Source of the DNA: JBBKWU01 sp037969035
Lineage (GTDB): Bacteria > Pseudomonadota > Alphaproteobacteria > Micavibrionales > Micavibrionaceae
Assembly: GCA_037969035.1 (NCBI GenBank)
Contig: JBBKWU010000002.1
Location: 124,001-188,000, forward strand
Direction: 5' to 3'
Length of the DNA: 64,000 nt
Shown: positions 51,065-59,200 of the stretch, in pieces
Layout: each line of letters begins with the position of its first letter
Numbering within the stretch: position 1 is the first letter of the stretch
Notes under the pieces: model-generated
Seen by the model: the letters and a program-made list of their open reading frames with translations, nothing else
The model's database searches: none
Told to the model about the DNA's origin: nothing
Position numbers and translations under genes: made by a program

Positions 51065-52861
51065 ATGAAACTTTCCTTCAACAGCCCTTTTGCGAGGGCC
51101 TTTGTGCTCTCCGCGGGCGTCGCCCTCGCCCCCCTTGCCTCTTTGGCGCAAGACAACTTGCCAGAAGCGATTTCCGAAACATCGTCTATGGAGGACATGC
51201 TCCTACATGTTGGCACTGCAGAGGAAAATATAGATTCCGCTATACTAATCGTCATGGAAAATCTTTTCCGTCTAAGTCGTTGGCACATTTCTCCCGTTGA
51301 AATGGAGCCGCTAGAAGAAAAAGCCCTTGAAGGTATGCGCCTACGAATTAACGACAGAGCTGAAAAACTTACTGAAGCGCAAGACGCGCTGGCCGAAGCA
51401 CAAGGAGAGCTTACAACTCTTCAGGAACAGTTGGCGGCTCTTTCATCCAACGATAATGCAGACCAACAGGAACGTGTAACACTAGACGATCAAATTATTG
51501 AGTCCCGTTTGAATGTTGAACACTTCCGCAAACGACTAACCGCGGCAGAGGCATATCAAGAAATTTCAACCGAAATACTTATAGAAGCTGGTATCAATCA
51601 TGCATTTCATGCCCTAGATCCGCACTCAGATTTTTATGCGCCAATAGAACGCGCGGCGAGTGAAGGACCCAGCGATCACGGAATTGGCATTGGTGCGCTA
51701 TTAACACCTGATGGAGCCTCCAAATACCGCCTTGAGAATGGCGCCATTATTAGATCGGTCCTAGACCCCGCAGACAACACACCGGCTTTTAAAGCTAAAC
51801 TCCAAAGAGGCGACCTTATCACTCATGTTGACGGCGAGCCACTTGCGGGAATGTTAATCACTGACGCTGTTGATCTCATCAAGGGCTTTCCAAGTACCTT
51901 CGTAAACCTGACTGTTGTGCGCGAAGGCGAAGAAAACCCTTTGAACGTTAGAGTAAGCCGCCAACCATTTGCCTCTAAAAACGTCACTTACCGCATTGTT
52001 GATGGGGATGTTGCCTATATTCATATTAATGGCTTTATGGAAGATACGGTCAATGAGGATGTAGCAGCCGCCATCAGAAAAGTACAAGAAGCATTAGGCG
52101 GCGTTGATAATGTCGCAGGATATATTGTTAGCGTACGCGATAACGGTGGCGGCCTCGTTACCGAAGCTGTTGATTTGAACAATGTCTTTATTGACGGCGC
52201 AGAATTTGATCGTGGTTACGGTGCAGATACCCCAGAATCCGTTTTACGCGCCAACACAGCCGTAACAACACGCGACCGCGATGGTTTATTGGATCGCCAT
52301 TATACGGAACCGGGCGATTTAACGGGAGGCAAGCCTCTTGTTGTTCTGATCAATGGTGGCTCAGCGTCAGCTTCTGAAATTTTTGCAGGTACAATGCAGG
52401 AATACCGTGGAGAAATCGTTGGTATTACATCATTTGGCAAAGGAAGCTTCCAACGCTTTGGCACAGCCTCCAATGGTTTTGGTAAAGAGAAAATCACATT
52501 AGGATATTATTATTTCGGCCCTGGTGATGAGAATAGCCCCTATGGAAAAAATATTAATAACGTCGGCATTGTGCCTGATGTTTACACGCCCTTTGTACAA
52601 ACCTACTCTGACTCAGAAGCAGGATTAGCCAATACAATGGCCACACCAGAAGATGCGGGTGAAACAACAGAGACAACATTTACATGCGATACAATTTCGG
52701 GAGAGTTCAATATTGCCCAGGCAGACCAATCGTTTATTGACCCACGAACAGGCGAATATGACTACCAATTAGCATGCGGTGTTTTTACCATTAAATATAA
52801 CTCACCCACTGCAGAAAGCGCATACGGCATCAATTTCAAAGATTTTGTACCACAACCATAA
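51065..52861 (+). CDS. Exported S41 carboxy-terminal processing peptidase
   Basis: A 598-residue periplasmic protease. The signal peptide ends around LASLAQ (29). A coiled-coil segment (about 95-125) is followed by NHAFHALDPHSDFYAP, the CtpA entry motif. A PDZ domain (about 205-300) and the S41 core (about 310-500) come next. The catalytic dyad is Ser435 in NGGSASASEIFAG and Lys459 in SFGKGSFQ, one residue closer than the usual spacing of 25. The C-terminal 80 residues are unusual and have a Cys pair (TFTCDTI, QLACGVF). It lies 117 bases upstream of moxR in the same direction. Targets are unknown; cell-wall enzymes or envelope proteins are usual for the family. Confidence 0.93.
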   Translation: MKLSFNSPFARAFVLSAGVALAPLASLAQDNLPEAISETSSMEDMLLHVGTAEENIDSAILIVMENLFRLSRWHISPVEMEPLEEKALEGMRLRINDRAEKLTEAQDALAEAQGELTTLQEQLAALSSNDNADQQERVTLDDQIIESRLNVEHFRKRLTAAEAYQEISTEILIEAGINHAFHALDPHSDFYAPIERAASEGPSDHGIGIGALLTPDGASKYRLENGAIIRSVLDPADNTPAFKAKLQRGDLITHVDGEPLAGMLITDAVDLIKGFPSTFVNLTVVREGEENPLNVRVSRQPFASKNVTYRIVDGDVAYIHINGFMEDTVNEDVAAAIRKVQEALGGVDNVAGYIVSVRDNGGGLVTEAVDLNNVFIDGAEFDRGYGADTPESVLRANTAVTTRDRDGLLDRHYTEPGDLTGGKPLVVLINGGSASASEIFAGTMQEYRGEIVGITSFGKGSFQRFGTASNGFGKEKITLGYYYFGPGDENSPYGKNINNVGIVPDVYTPFVQTYSDSEAGLANTMATPEDAGETTETTFTCDTISGEFNIAQADQSFIDPRTGEYDYQLACGVFTIKYNSPTAESAYGINFKDFVPQP

Positions 52862-52978
52862 AAAATTGCGATAATCTTCTTGATCTTTTTCAAGGAGTCG
52901 TTATTAATCAAAGAAAACTTGTGATCATTTACAATAATATGATTGCATAAAAAACAAAAAAAACAGGGAGATAGCACA

Positions 52979-54043
52979 TTGAATCATTTTTTTAGACAAG
53001 CTGCCGTTGAGCAGAATCAAAGCGCCGCAAGATTTTCAGACGAGCGGTTAGCCGATGCGGCTATAAGCATGGGGAAAGTCAGAGACTCTGTCAAAGGACG
53101 TGTTATTGGGCAAGACCTCATCGTTGATTTGAGCTTAACAGCCATGTTTTCAGGATCCAACACGCTCTTACAAGGCCTCCCTGGTGTTGGTAAAACATTC
53201 TTGGTTGAAAAAATAGGCGAAGCTTCAAACCTTATTGGCCCTGACTATCGCGGACGTATCCAGTTCACACCTGACTTGATGCCTGCTGATATTATTGGCT
53301 TTCAGCAAGAGATGATTGATGAAAGCGGTAAAAAATACCTTGGATTTGTTCCTGGGCCTTTGTTTGCGGGCTATGTTTTTGCCGATGAAATAAACCGTGC
53401 GGCGCCAAGAACACAATCTGCTTTGCTACAGGCTATGCAGGAGAAAAAAGTGTCTACATCTGGTCAAACCATGACGCTACCAGAACACTTTGTTGTTTTC
53501 GCGACACAAAACCCGTTCGAACAAAAAGGAACATACCCGCTACCAGAAGCACAGCTTGACCGCTTTGCTGTTCGTCTTGATCCACAAGATGTAAGCGAGG
53601 CCGATTCCAAACGCATACTATTAATGCCAGAAGACAAAACACCACTTGATGCCATTTTGAAAAACGAAGAGCAAAATGATGGCGTGCATGAATTGCTACA
53701 AATTCAGCGCCTCATCAGCAGTATCGCTGTTCCGGAAAAAATCATGGATTACATTATCCGCTTGCAACATAATGCGCGCCCTTACAGAGCAGAATCACCT
53801 GACTACATCAGAAACAGCTTCAACGCTCAAGGTGGTGGTAGTGGTGAACGGACACCGCGCACATTGTTAAAACTATCATCAGCTTTCGCCCTTCTTCAAG
53901 GACGTGAAGCGGTTGAGTTTGGAGATGTCCAAAAAATGATCATCCCAACCTTCATTCACAGGTTGAGCCATAAAGGTGATCGTAAAGCCGAAATGGGAGC
54001 AGAAGCAGCATTGACAAAGCTTTCCATGGATTTGGCACCGTAA
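52979..54043 (+). CDS. MoxR-family AAA+ ATPase
   Basis: A 354-residue MoxR-type chaperone-like ATPase, usually acting with DUF58 and von Willebrand factor A proteins to mature or regulate envelope or metalloprotein complexes. Walker A is LLQGLPGVGKTFLVEK, Walker B is YVFADEINRA, sensor 1 is FATQNPFEQKGTYPLPEAQLDRF, and the lid domain is at about 255-345. The start is a TTG at 52979 with AGGGAG 8 bases upstream; an earlier in-frame TTG has no ribosome-binding site and yields a Lys/Gln-rich stretch. Its partners lie further on at 56801-64000, separated from it by three genes for exported proteins. Confidence 0.94.
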   Translation: MNHFFRQAAVEQNQSAARFSDERLADAAISMGKVRDSVKGRVIGQDLIVDLSLTAMFSGSNTLLQGLPGVGKTFLVEKIGEASNLIGPDYRGRIQFTPDLMPADIIGFQQEMIDESGKKYLGFVPGPLFAGYVFADEINRAAPRTQSALLQAMQEKKVSTSGQTMTLPEHFVVFATQNPFEQKGTYPLPEAQLDRFAVRLDPQDVSEADSKRILLMPEDKTPLDAILKNEEQNDGVHELLQIQRLISSIAVPEKIMDYIIRLQHNARPYRAESPDYIRNSFNAQGGGSGERTPRTLLKLSSAFALLQGREAVEFGDVQKMIIPTFIHRLSHKGDRKAEMGAEAALTKLSMDLAP

Positions 54044-54091
54044 ACATCACTACATAAAATTAATAAGTTTATAGATAAAGGGAGAAATAAA

Positions 54092-54658
54092 ATGAACTTA
54101 AAAATGAAAGAAAGATTTGGCATGGCTGTTGCTGGCCTATCAATGGCTGTTCTAGCGAGCTTTGTACCGTTAAACACAGCACTTGCAAATTCATCACCTG
54201 AAGAAGGTTCAGAGCAATCAAACTTGCTCGCGCCTCATTTGGATTTTATCAACTACCTTAGCTGCTGTACGACAAGAGACGCACGTGGGAACTTTGAAGA
54301 AGAAATTACAGGAGACCCTGCTTTTCCTTACAGAATTTGGCGTACGCATACAAATGATGGTTTAGAATTAAGTGAACCAGTACCATATGACGTTCCAGCA
54401 CGCTTGATCAAAAACGCATCATCATTTGAAGCACATTGCGCCAATGTTCGCGCGCGTGATGAGGCTGCGGGAAAAGTCAGTACATGCATTGCCCCAACAT
54501 TCAATGTGTTTTGGGCCTATGACAACATCAAGAAACAGGCTGATGGTACGTTTAAAGGTGATGGCACGAAGACTTATAATGAAGGTGATATTGTTCCTGT
54601 CGAGGAATATAGAATCGTATCAGAATATTGCTACTGGCCGCAACAAAACGCATTCTAG
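54092..54658 (+). CDS. Exported protein of unknown function, Cys-containing
   Basis: A 188-residue protein with a signal peptide (cleavage near NTALA, about residue 33) and a mature part of about 155 residues. It contains Cys in SCCTTRD, EAHCANV, STCIAP and SEYCYWP, so disulphides are likely in the periplasm. Tyr/Trp-rich segments are present (FPYRIWRTHTND, FNVFWAYDN). GGGAG precedes the ATG. It follows moxR by 48 bases on the same strand and ends at a strong terminator, so moxR and this gene probably form the end of one transcript. No family recognised. Confidence 0.7.
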   Translation: MNLKMKERFGMAVAGLSMAVLASFVPLNTALANSSPEEGSEQSNLLAPHLDFINYLSCCTTRDARGNFEEEITGDPAFPYRIWRTHTNDGLELSEPVPYDVPARLIKNASSFEAHCANVRARDEAAGKVSTCIAPTFNVFWAYDNIKKQADGTFKGDGTKTYNEGDIVPVEEYRIVSEYCYWPQQNAF

Positions 54659-54689
54659 AAAGCGATTTAGGCATAGTAACAAAATAATA

Positions 54690-54715
54690 AAAGGCTCCGT
54701 TGGGAGCCTTTTTCT
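54690..54715 (+). terminator. Intrinsic terminator after the moxR-linked exported protein
   Basis: Perfect 8-base stem AAGGCTCC / GGAGCCTT with a GTTG loop and a following T-run. It separates moxR and the 188-residue gene from the rest of the cluster. Confidence 0.9.
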
Positions 54716-54769
54716 TGTAAGTGCTTTGCTATCTCTCACTAATAGCTCTGAACGGATATAATTAAAATG

Positions 54770-55774
54770 TCACGGCGCAGGTGCTGCCGATTTCGGAGTG
54801 GTTTGAACCGAATAGTCAGGGTCTTGGCAATAATGATCTTCCGACAAAACAAAGCCTTCGGGCTCTGGTATTTCAATGCCATTGTAATACCAGTTTGTGC
54901 CTGTAGGTTCGCCCGTTTTTCCATCAAACAACATTTCTTTCTCAATTTCATCTGCTGTCTCTTGATTTCTATCATGAAAATGGGAGAGTTGCCGCGTCAC
55001 GATACCCGTTTCCGGATCACGATCTAAGTTAAAAACACAATCATGGCGATGCATACGCTGTAGCTCTATCCCATCACCTGATTGCCATTGTTGAAACACC
55101 GCAATATTAGCGCCATCTTTCAACGAAATCGTCGCCCATGTTGGGCTACCGTTTTGACTCTGTGGTATATTATGAAGTGCCCAGAACAAGTTCAGCTCTT
55201 CTTTGATTTGATCATTCGTTGCTTGCGCAGGGCCATGTTCATTATGCATTCCGCCCTCCTCGTCATTCCACAACAGGTCAATCTGCACGTCCTTTTCAAC
55301 GTTCATAAACACGGGCATATTATTATCCCGATAGGACACGCCATGACGCATCCACAATTCTGTATATGATTCGCCTAATGTTATTTTCTTATAGGCCGCA
55401 TCACCATCACGGTGAAGATTTGCTGTTTCATCAAACCAACGAGCGATAATCGCGCTTTCTTCTTCTTTTATTTCCAATGATGTTGGGTTCTCGCGGCGTA
55501 AAACAGCCGCTAATTCGTCTAATGTCGTTGCCTGCATATAAGCAGATGATGCCTCAGCAGCATAACGAACCATATTATCCGCATAAACGCCGTAGCAATC
55601 GTCCTGAGCGTTGTGGAGACTTGTCGCACTGTCACAGATAACCGCAGGATCAAAACTCACTGCAGGCGCTTCATCATGGTCACCGTGCGCAAACGCCATG
55701 CCTGCCGACAAAGCTAGCACCGTTAGCGGCGCCGCAGTTTTCATAAATGTTACCTGAAGTTGTCGCAATTTCAT
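54770..55774 (-). CDS. Exported protein of unknown function
   Basis: A 334-residue protein with a signal peptide (cleavage near GMAFA, about residue 28). The mature N-terminus HGDHDEAP could bind metal. The mature part is acidic and rich in His and Trp/Tyr: SLHNAQDDCYGVYADNM, ELWMRHGVSYRD, MHNEHGPAQATND, QRMHRHDCVFNLDRDPETG and LSHFHDRNQ. Three or four Cys are present. GGAG stands 8 bases before the ATG at 55774; an internal ATG at codon 11 is an alternative. It follows the DUF4159 gene by 30 bases on the minus strand, probably one transcript. No family recognised. Confidence 0.7.
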   Translation of the reverse strand: MKLRQLQVTFMKTAAPLTVLALSAGMAFAHGDHDEAPAVSFDPAVICDSATSLHNAQDDCYGVYADNMVRYAAEASSAYMQATTLDELAAVLRRENPTSLEIKEEESAIIARWFDETANLHRDGDAAYKKITLGESYTELWMRHGVSYRDNNMPVFMNVEKDVQIDLLWNDEEGGMHNEHGPAQATNDQIKEELNLFWALHNIPQSQNGSPTWATISLKDGANIAVFQQWQSGDGIELQRMHRHDCVFNLDRDPETGIVTRQLSHFHDRNQETADEIEKEMLFDGKTGEPTGTNWYYNGIEIPEPEGFVLSEDHYCQDPDYSVQTTPKSAAPAP

Positions 55775-55804
55775 AGTGACGCTCCGATGCCTTCTATAGG
55801 ATGA

Positions 55805-56590
55805 TTATTCGTTGATAAGATCCAATGTTCGCTGCATATCAAACTGATCTTTTTTATAATCGCCCGTATAAGCATAAAGCACAGCATTAATGCCAACACG
55901 AAGCGTCATATCATATTGATCTGATGTCGTGCCGAAACTATCTCCCGACCAAGCGCCAGCCCAATTACGGCGTGCAATAATAACAGACGTTGTGTCTTCG
56001 GAACTGTTTGGGTTTGGGCTTTGTATTTGAACGGATCCCACACTGTAACTACCAGGCAATCCATTCGTCAGATAAAATATTTTGGTTAAAGTGTAATCTT
56101 CGGGCATCACCGATAGCGGCCCAAGGTTAACCTTGCCCAGAACCCGCGCAACAGCCGCTTCGTTATCAGTTTGGTTACCCAAAACATCAAACATTATAAC
56201 CTTGCCTGCATCTAAATAGCCTTGCACTTTACTCTGTGCTTCTGCGGAAATTTCACCATCGGATGTCGTAATTGGCCAGTAAATATACCGAAACGGCGCG
56301 AGCGTATCCCGATCAAGGTCAAGCGCAACGATCTCTTCTTTTGGGTCAAGAGACGTTCTTCTAACCAATTCTGCCTGCAGAACGCCCAAACCTTCGCGTG
56401 TACGACGATTGGTGCTCAAAGATTCCGACTCAACGAAAGCAAGGTAATGACCATTACCATACTTTAGAATTTGATCTTGATGAAAAGTACTCGTTTCTTG
56501 CGCGAATGCAGCACTACCGAAAGCGGATAAAGCTGCTCCAGCGACAAGACTGCTCAAAATTCCGAGTGTGTTTCTTTTTTTATGATCCAT
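55805..56590 (-). CDS. Free-standing exported DUF4159-domain protein
   Basis: A 261-residue protein with a signal peptide (cleavage near AAFAQ, about residue 30) followed by one DUF4159 domain. The signature is at the end: ARRNWAGAWSGDSFG, then YDMTLRVGINAVLYAYTGDYKKDQFDMQ. In alphaproteobacteria this domain is normally the C-terminal half of a protein of about 900 residues whose N-terminal half is BatA-like. Here it is separate and periplasmic, while a BatA-like protein without the domain is encoded at 59201-61312. The fold is amidotransferase-like; its function is unknown. It is transcribed away from the rest of the vWA cluster. Confidence 0.85.
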   Translation of the reverse strand: MDHKKRNTLGILSSLVAGAALSAFGSAAFAQETSTFHQDQILKYGNGHYLAFVESESLSTNRRTREGLGVLQAELVRRTSLDPKEEIVALDLDRDTLAPFRYIYWPITTSDGEISAEAQSKVQGYLDAGKVIMFDVLGNQTDNEAAVARVLGKVNLGPLSVMPEDYTLTKIFYLTNGLPGSYSVGSVQIQSPNPNSSEDTTSVIIARRNWAGAWSGDSFGTTSDQYDMTLRVGINAVLYAYTGDYKKDQFDMQRTLDLINE

Positions 56591-56800
56591 AATGAATGTC
56601 CGAACCCTGTTTTATATTTTTATGATTATTCATAGATACATTGCATAATTATAGAAAGCCGTCAACAAAATCCCTCATATATTCTTACCTTTAACAGACT
56701 GTTGATATCTTTCTTAGCAATTTACTTGACAGAAGCAGTACGAGCTCTTACTGATTAAGAAAAATAATATTAAGAAAAATAACACAACGGGGTTGGATCA

Positions 56801-59176
56801 TTGAATTCAAAGTATAAAAGCCTTGGGAGTCTTGTCGCGCCAGCAGCTTTGGCGTTCCATGTGATGTCTGGCAATCCTGTCTTTGCACAGGACGACGGCT
56901 TATCCGCCAGCGCGATTCAGAGTCAAACCGAAACATCACAAAATAACAAAACAATCGTGACGGAAACCAGCACTGTTTGGAGTCCGCGCGGCCCTCTTGG
57001 AAATGATAATGCTCTAGCCATCGGTCTCGGTGCAGGTGGTTTGGTGTTGCTGTTCGGTATGGTTGCTTACAGGCGCCGTATCAAGGTTGCTGCGCCTTAT
57101 ATGCTTGCTGGTGGCGTTGTGGCTCTTATGCTTGCAAATCCTGAAAAGTTGACCGAAGATTTCGAACAAAATCCAACAGATATTGTTGTTTTAGTTGATC
57201 AATCGGCCAGTAATAAAATTGCTGATCGCGAGACGATGACCACCGAGATTCGTGAACGGTTACTTAGCCAAATCAATGGGCTTCCAAATTTCAACATCCG
57301 CATTGTCAACGTTGAAGATAATTTCAATTCATCCGAAAACGATGGTACTGAGATATTCAATGCGTTGAGCGAAATAGACGGGCTGAATGCTTCACATGTC
57401 GGCGGAATTATCATTGTCACGGACGGCCAAAACCATGATACACCTGAAGTATCTCCATTAGGAGAAAACGTCCCTGTCCATGTCATGCTCACGGGTCAGG
57501 ATAATGAGATTGACCGCGTCGCATCACTTATCGCGTCGCCGACATTCGGATTGGTCGGCGAAGAACAAACCATACGTTTTAAAATTGACGATAAAGGCTT
57601 GGAAGGACAACCTCCTCGCTCTGTCAGAGTAGAAATTTTTGGTGAAAACCAACCTGTGAAAATAGTTGATGCTGTCGTTGGTGAAACCGTTGAAACAACT
57701 ATTGTGGTTCCTAATTCGGGCCCTAATATTTTTACAGTGAGCGCCGAGAGTCTAGATGGTGAACTCACCGATGAAAACAACCGAATTATCGTTAAAGTCG
57801 ATGGCATTCGTGAAGATTTAAACGTGTTAATGATTTCTGGTGCCATTAATAACGGTGTTAGTGATTTGCGTAGTTTTTATAAATCTGACCCTGATAGCAA
57901 TTTAATTCACTTTATGTCGATGCGCATACAACGTGACTTTGACTCGACACCGCGCGAGGAACTCGCTTTGACTCCTGTTCCCTTGCACGAAGTTTTCAGT
58001 AAATCGTTAGGAAAATTTGATTTGATCGTTCTAGACCATTTCGAAGATTTCAACATTATCCCTAAAAAATACCTCGATGGCATGGCTGGTTATGTTGAAA
58101 ATGGTGGTTCTTTGCTTGTTGTCGCAGGACCCGAGTTTGAACGCCAACGCAGCCTGTACAATACACCGCTAGGACGCATACTGCCTGCCGTACCGCAGCG
58201 CACCACGACCGAACTTCAGCAAAATAGTGCCGTCCCGACGGAAAGATTTGTACCTCAAGTAACCGATTTGGGCGATAAACACCCTGTTGTTCGTGGGTTA
58301 AACGGCGCCGGATCAGGAGAGATAAGCCCAAGTTGGGGCAATTGGGTCAACCACATAGAAAGCGATGTTTTATCTGGCCACACGTTGATGGATACACCAA
58401 GCGGCTCACCCTTGCTGATTCTTGATGAAGTTGAAGACGGCCGTGTTGCCGTCTTGCTGTCAGACAGCTTTCCATTTTGGGATGGCCCAAGTTCGCAACT
58501 ATTACAACGCACGTCACACTGGCTAATGAGAACACCAGAGTTGGAACCTGAGGCGCTACGCGTTACAAAAACAAATGACGGCGCACTGATCATACAACGC
58601 CAAACACTGTCAGATGAGCCGCCCGCCGCAGCCACAATACATGGCCCGAACGGTAAAACGGACACCGTTGAATTCACAAATCAACGTCTACCTGGCCTTT
58701 GGGAGGCTGAATATAGCTATGGCGATGACGGTGTCTATAGAGTAACACAAGACGAAATGGCATCTTTCATCAATGTTGGGCTTGATCAAACAATAGAACT
58801 TGCAAATGTCATCACCACAAAAGAAATTTTACAGCCTATCGCCACACAGACAGGTGGCGCTATCATGAATGCCGTAGATCAAGAAGGCAATATTTGGATC
58901 CCCGATCTGCGTCAATTAGAGACAAACGACACAGTCAAGCAAGTTTCAGGAGAAGACTGGATCGGCCTTATAGATCGTGATGCCAAAACCGCTATGGGGT
59001 ACGAGAGAACACCACGTATACCAGGCTGGGCGGGCGGTTTATTTATCGTAGGATGTTTATTGTGGGGATGGTCTCGGGATAACGACCACACAAAAATAAA
59101 AAACCTGCTCGGCAAAAAGAACCGTGACAACGCAGAAAAACCGCCGGCACAGGACAACAGTCCAAAACCGGAATAA
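56801..59176 (+). CDS. Membrane protein with vWA and amidotransferase-like domains
   Basis: A 791-residue envelope protein. A signal peptide (to about VFAQ, 30) and two membrane spans (72-90, 97-113) are followed by a periplasmic von Willebrand factor A domain. Its metal-site motif is D133-Q-S135-A-S137, and the late Asp is in IIIVTDGQNHD. Ig-like beta domains come next. Then, from about 340, an amidotransferase-like domain with FDLIVLDHFEDFN and YVENGGSLLVVAGPEF. A final span lies near 738-755. It resembles the large membrane proteins accompanying MoxR-DUF58 clusters. The start is TTG; GGGG/GGA bases lie upstream. TTGACA at 56726 may belong to its promoter, but no good -10 box follows. Confidence 0.8.
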   Translation: MNSKYKSLGSLVAPAALAFHVMSGNPVFAQDDGLSASAIQSQTETSQNNKTIVTETSTVWSPRGPLGNDNALAIGLGAGGLVLLFGMVAYRRRIKVAAPYMLAGGVVALMLANPEKLTEDFEQNPTDIVVLVDQSASNKIADRETMTTEIRERLLSQINGLPNFNIRIVNVEDNFNSSENDGTEIFNALSEIDGLNASHVGGIIIVTDGQNHDTPEVSPLGENVPVHVMLTGQDNEIDRVASLIASPTFGLVGEEQTIRFKIDDKGLEGQPPRSVRVEIFGENQPVKIVDAVVGETVETTIVVPNSGPNIFTVSAESLDGELTDENNRIIVKVDGIREDLNVLMISGAINNGVSDLRSFYKSDPDSNLIHFMSMRIQRDFDSTPREELALTPVPLHEVFSKSLGKFDLIVLDHFEDFNIIPKKYLDGMAGYVENGGSLLVVAGPEFERQRSLYNTPLGRILPAVPQRTTTELQQNSAVPTERFVPQVTDLGDKHPVVRGLNGAGSGEISPSWGNWVNHIESDVLSGHTLMDTPSGSPLLILDEVEDGRVAVLLSDSFPFWDGPSSQLLQRTSHWLMRTPELEPEALRVTKTNDGALIIQRQTLSDEPPAAATIHGPNGKTDTVEFTNQRLPGLWEAEYSYGDDGVYRVTQDEMASFINVGLDQTIELANVITTKEILQPIATQTGGAIMNAVDQEGNIWIPDLRQLETNDTVKQVSGEDWIGLIDRDAKTAMGYERTPRIPGWAGGLFIVGCLLWGWSRDNDHTKIKNLLGKKNRDNAEKPPAQDNSPKPE

Positions 59177-59200
59177 TTAAAAACGCGTAAGAATTAAAAA

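Noticed and set aside
51854..52087. Minus-strand frame opposite the S41 peptidase PDZ region
   Set aside because: It lies entirely inside a clear protease gene and has no ribosome-binding site.
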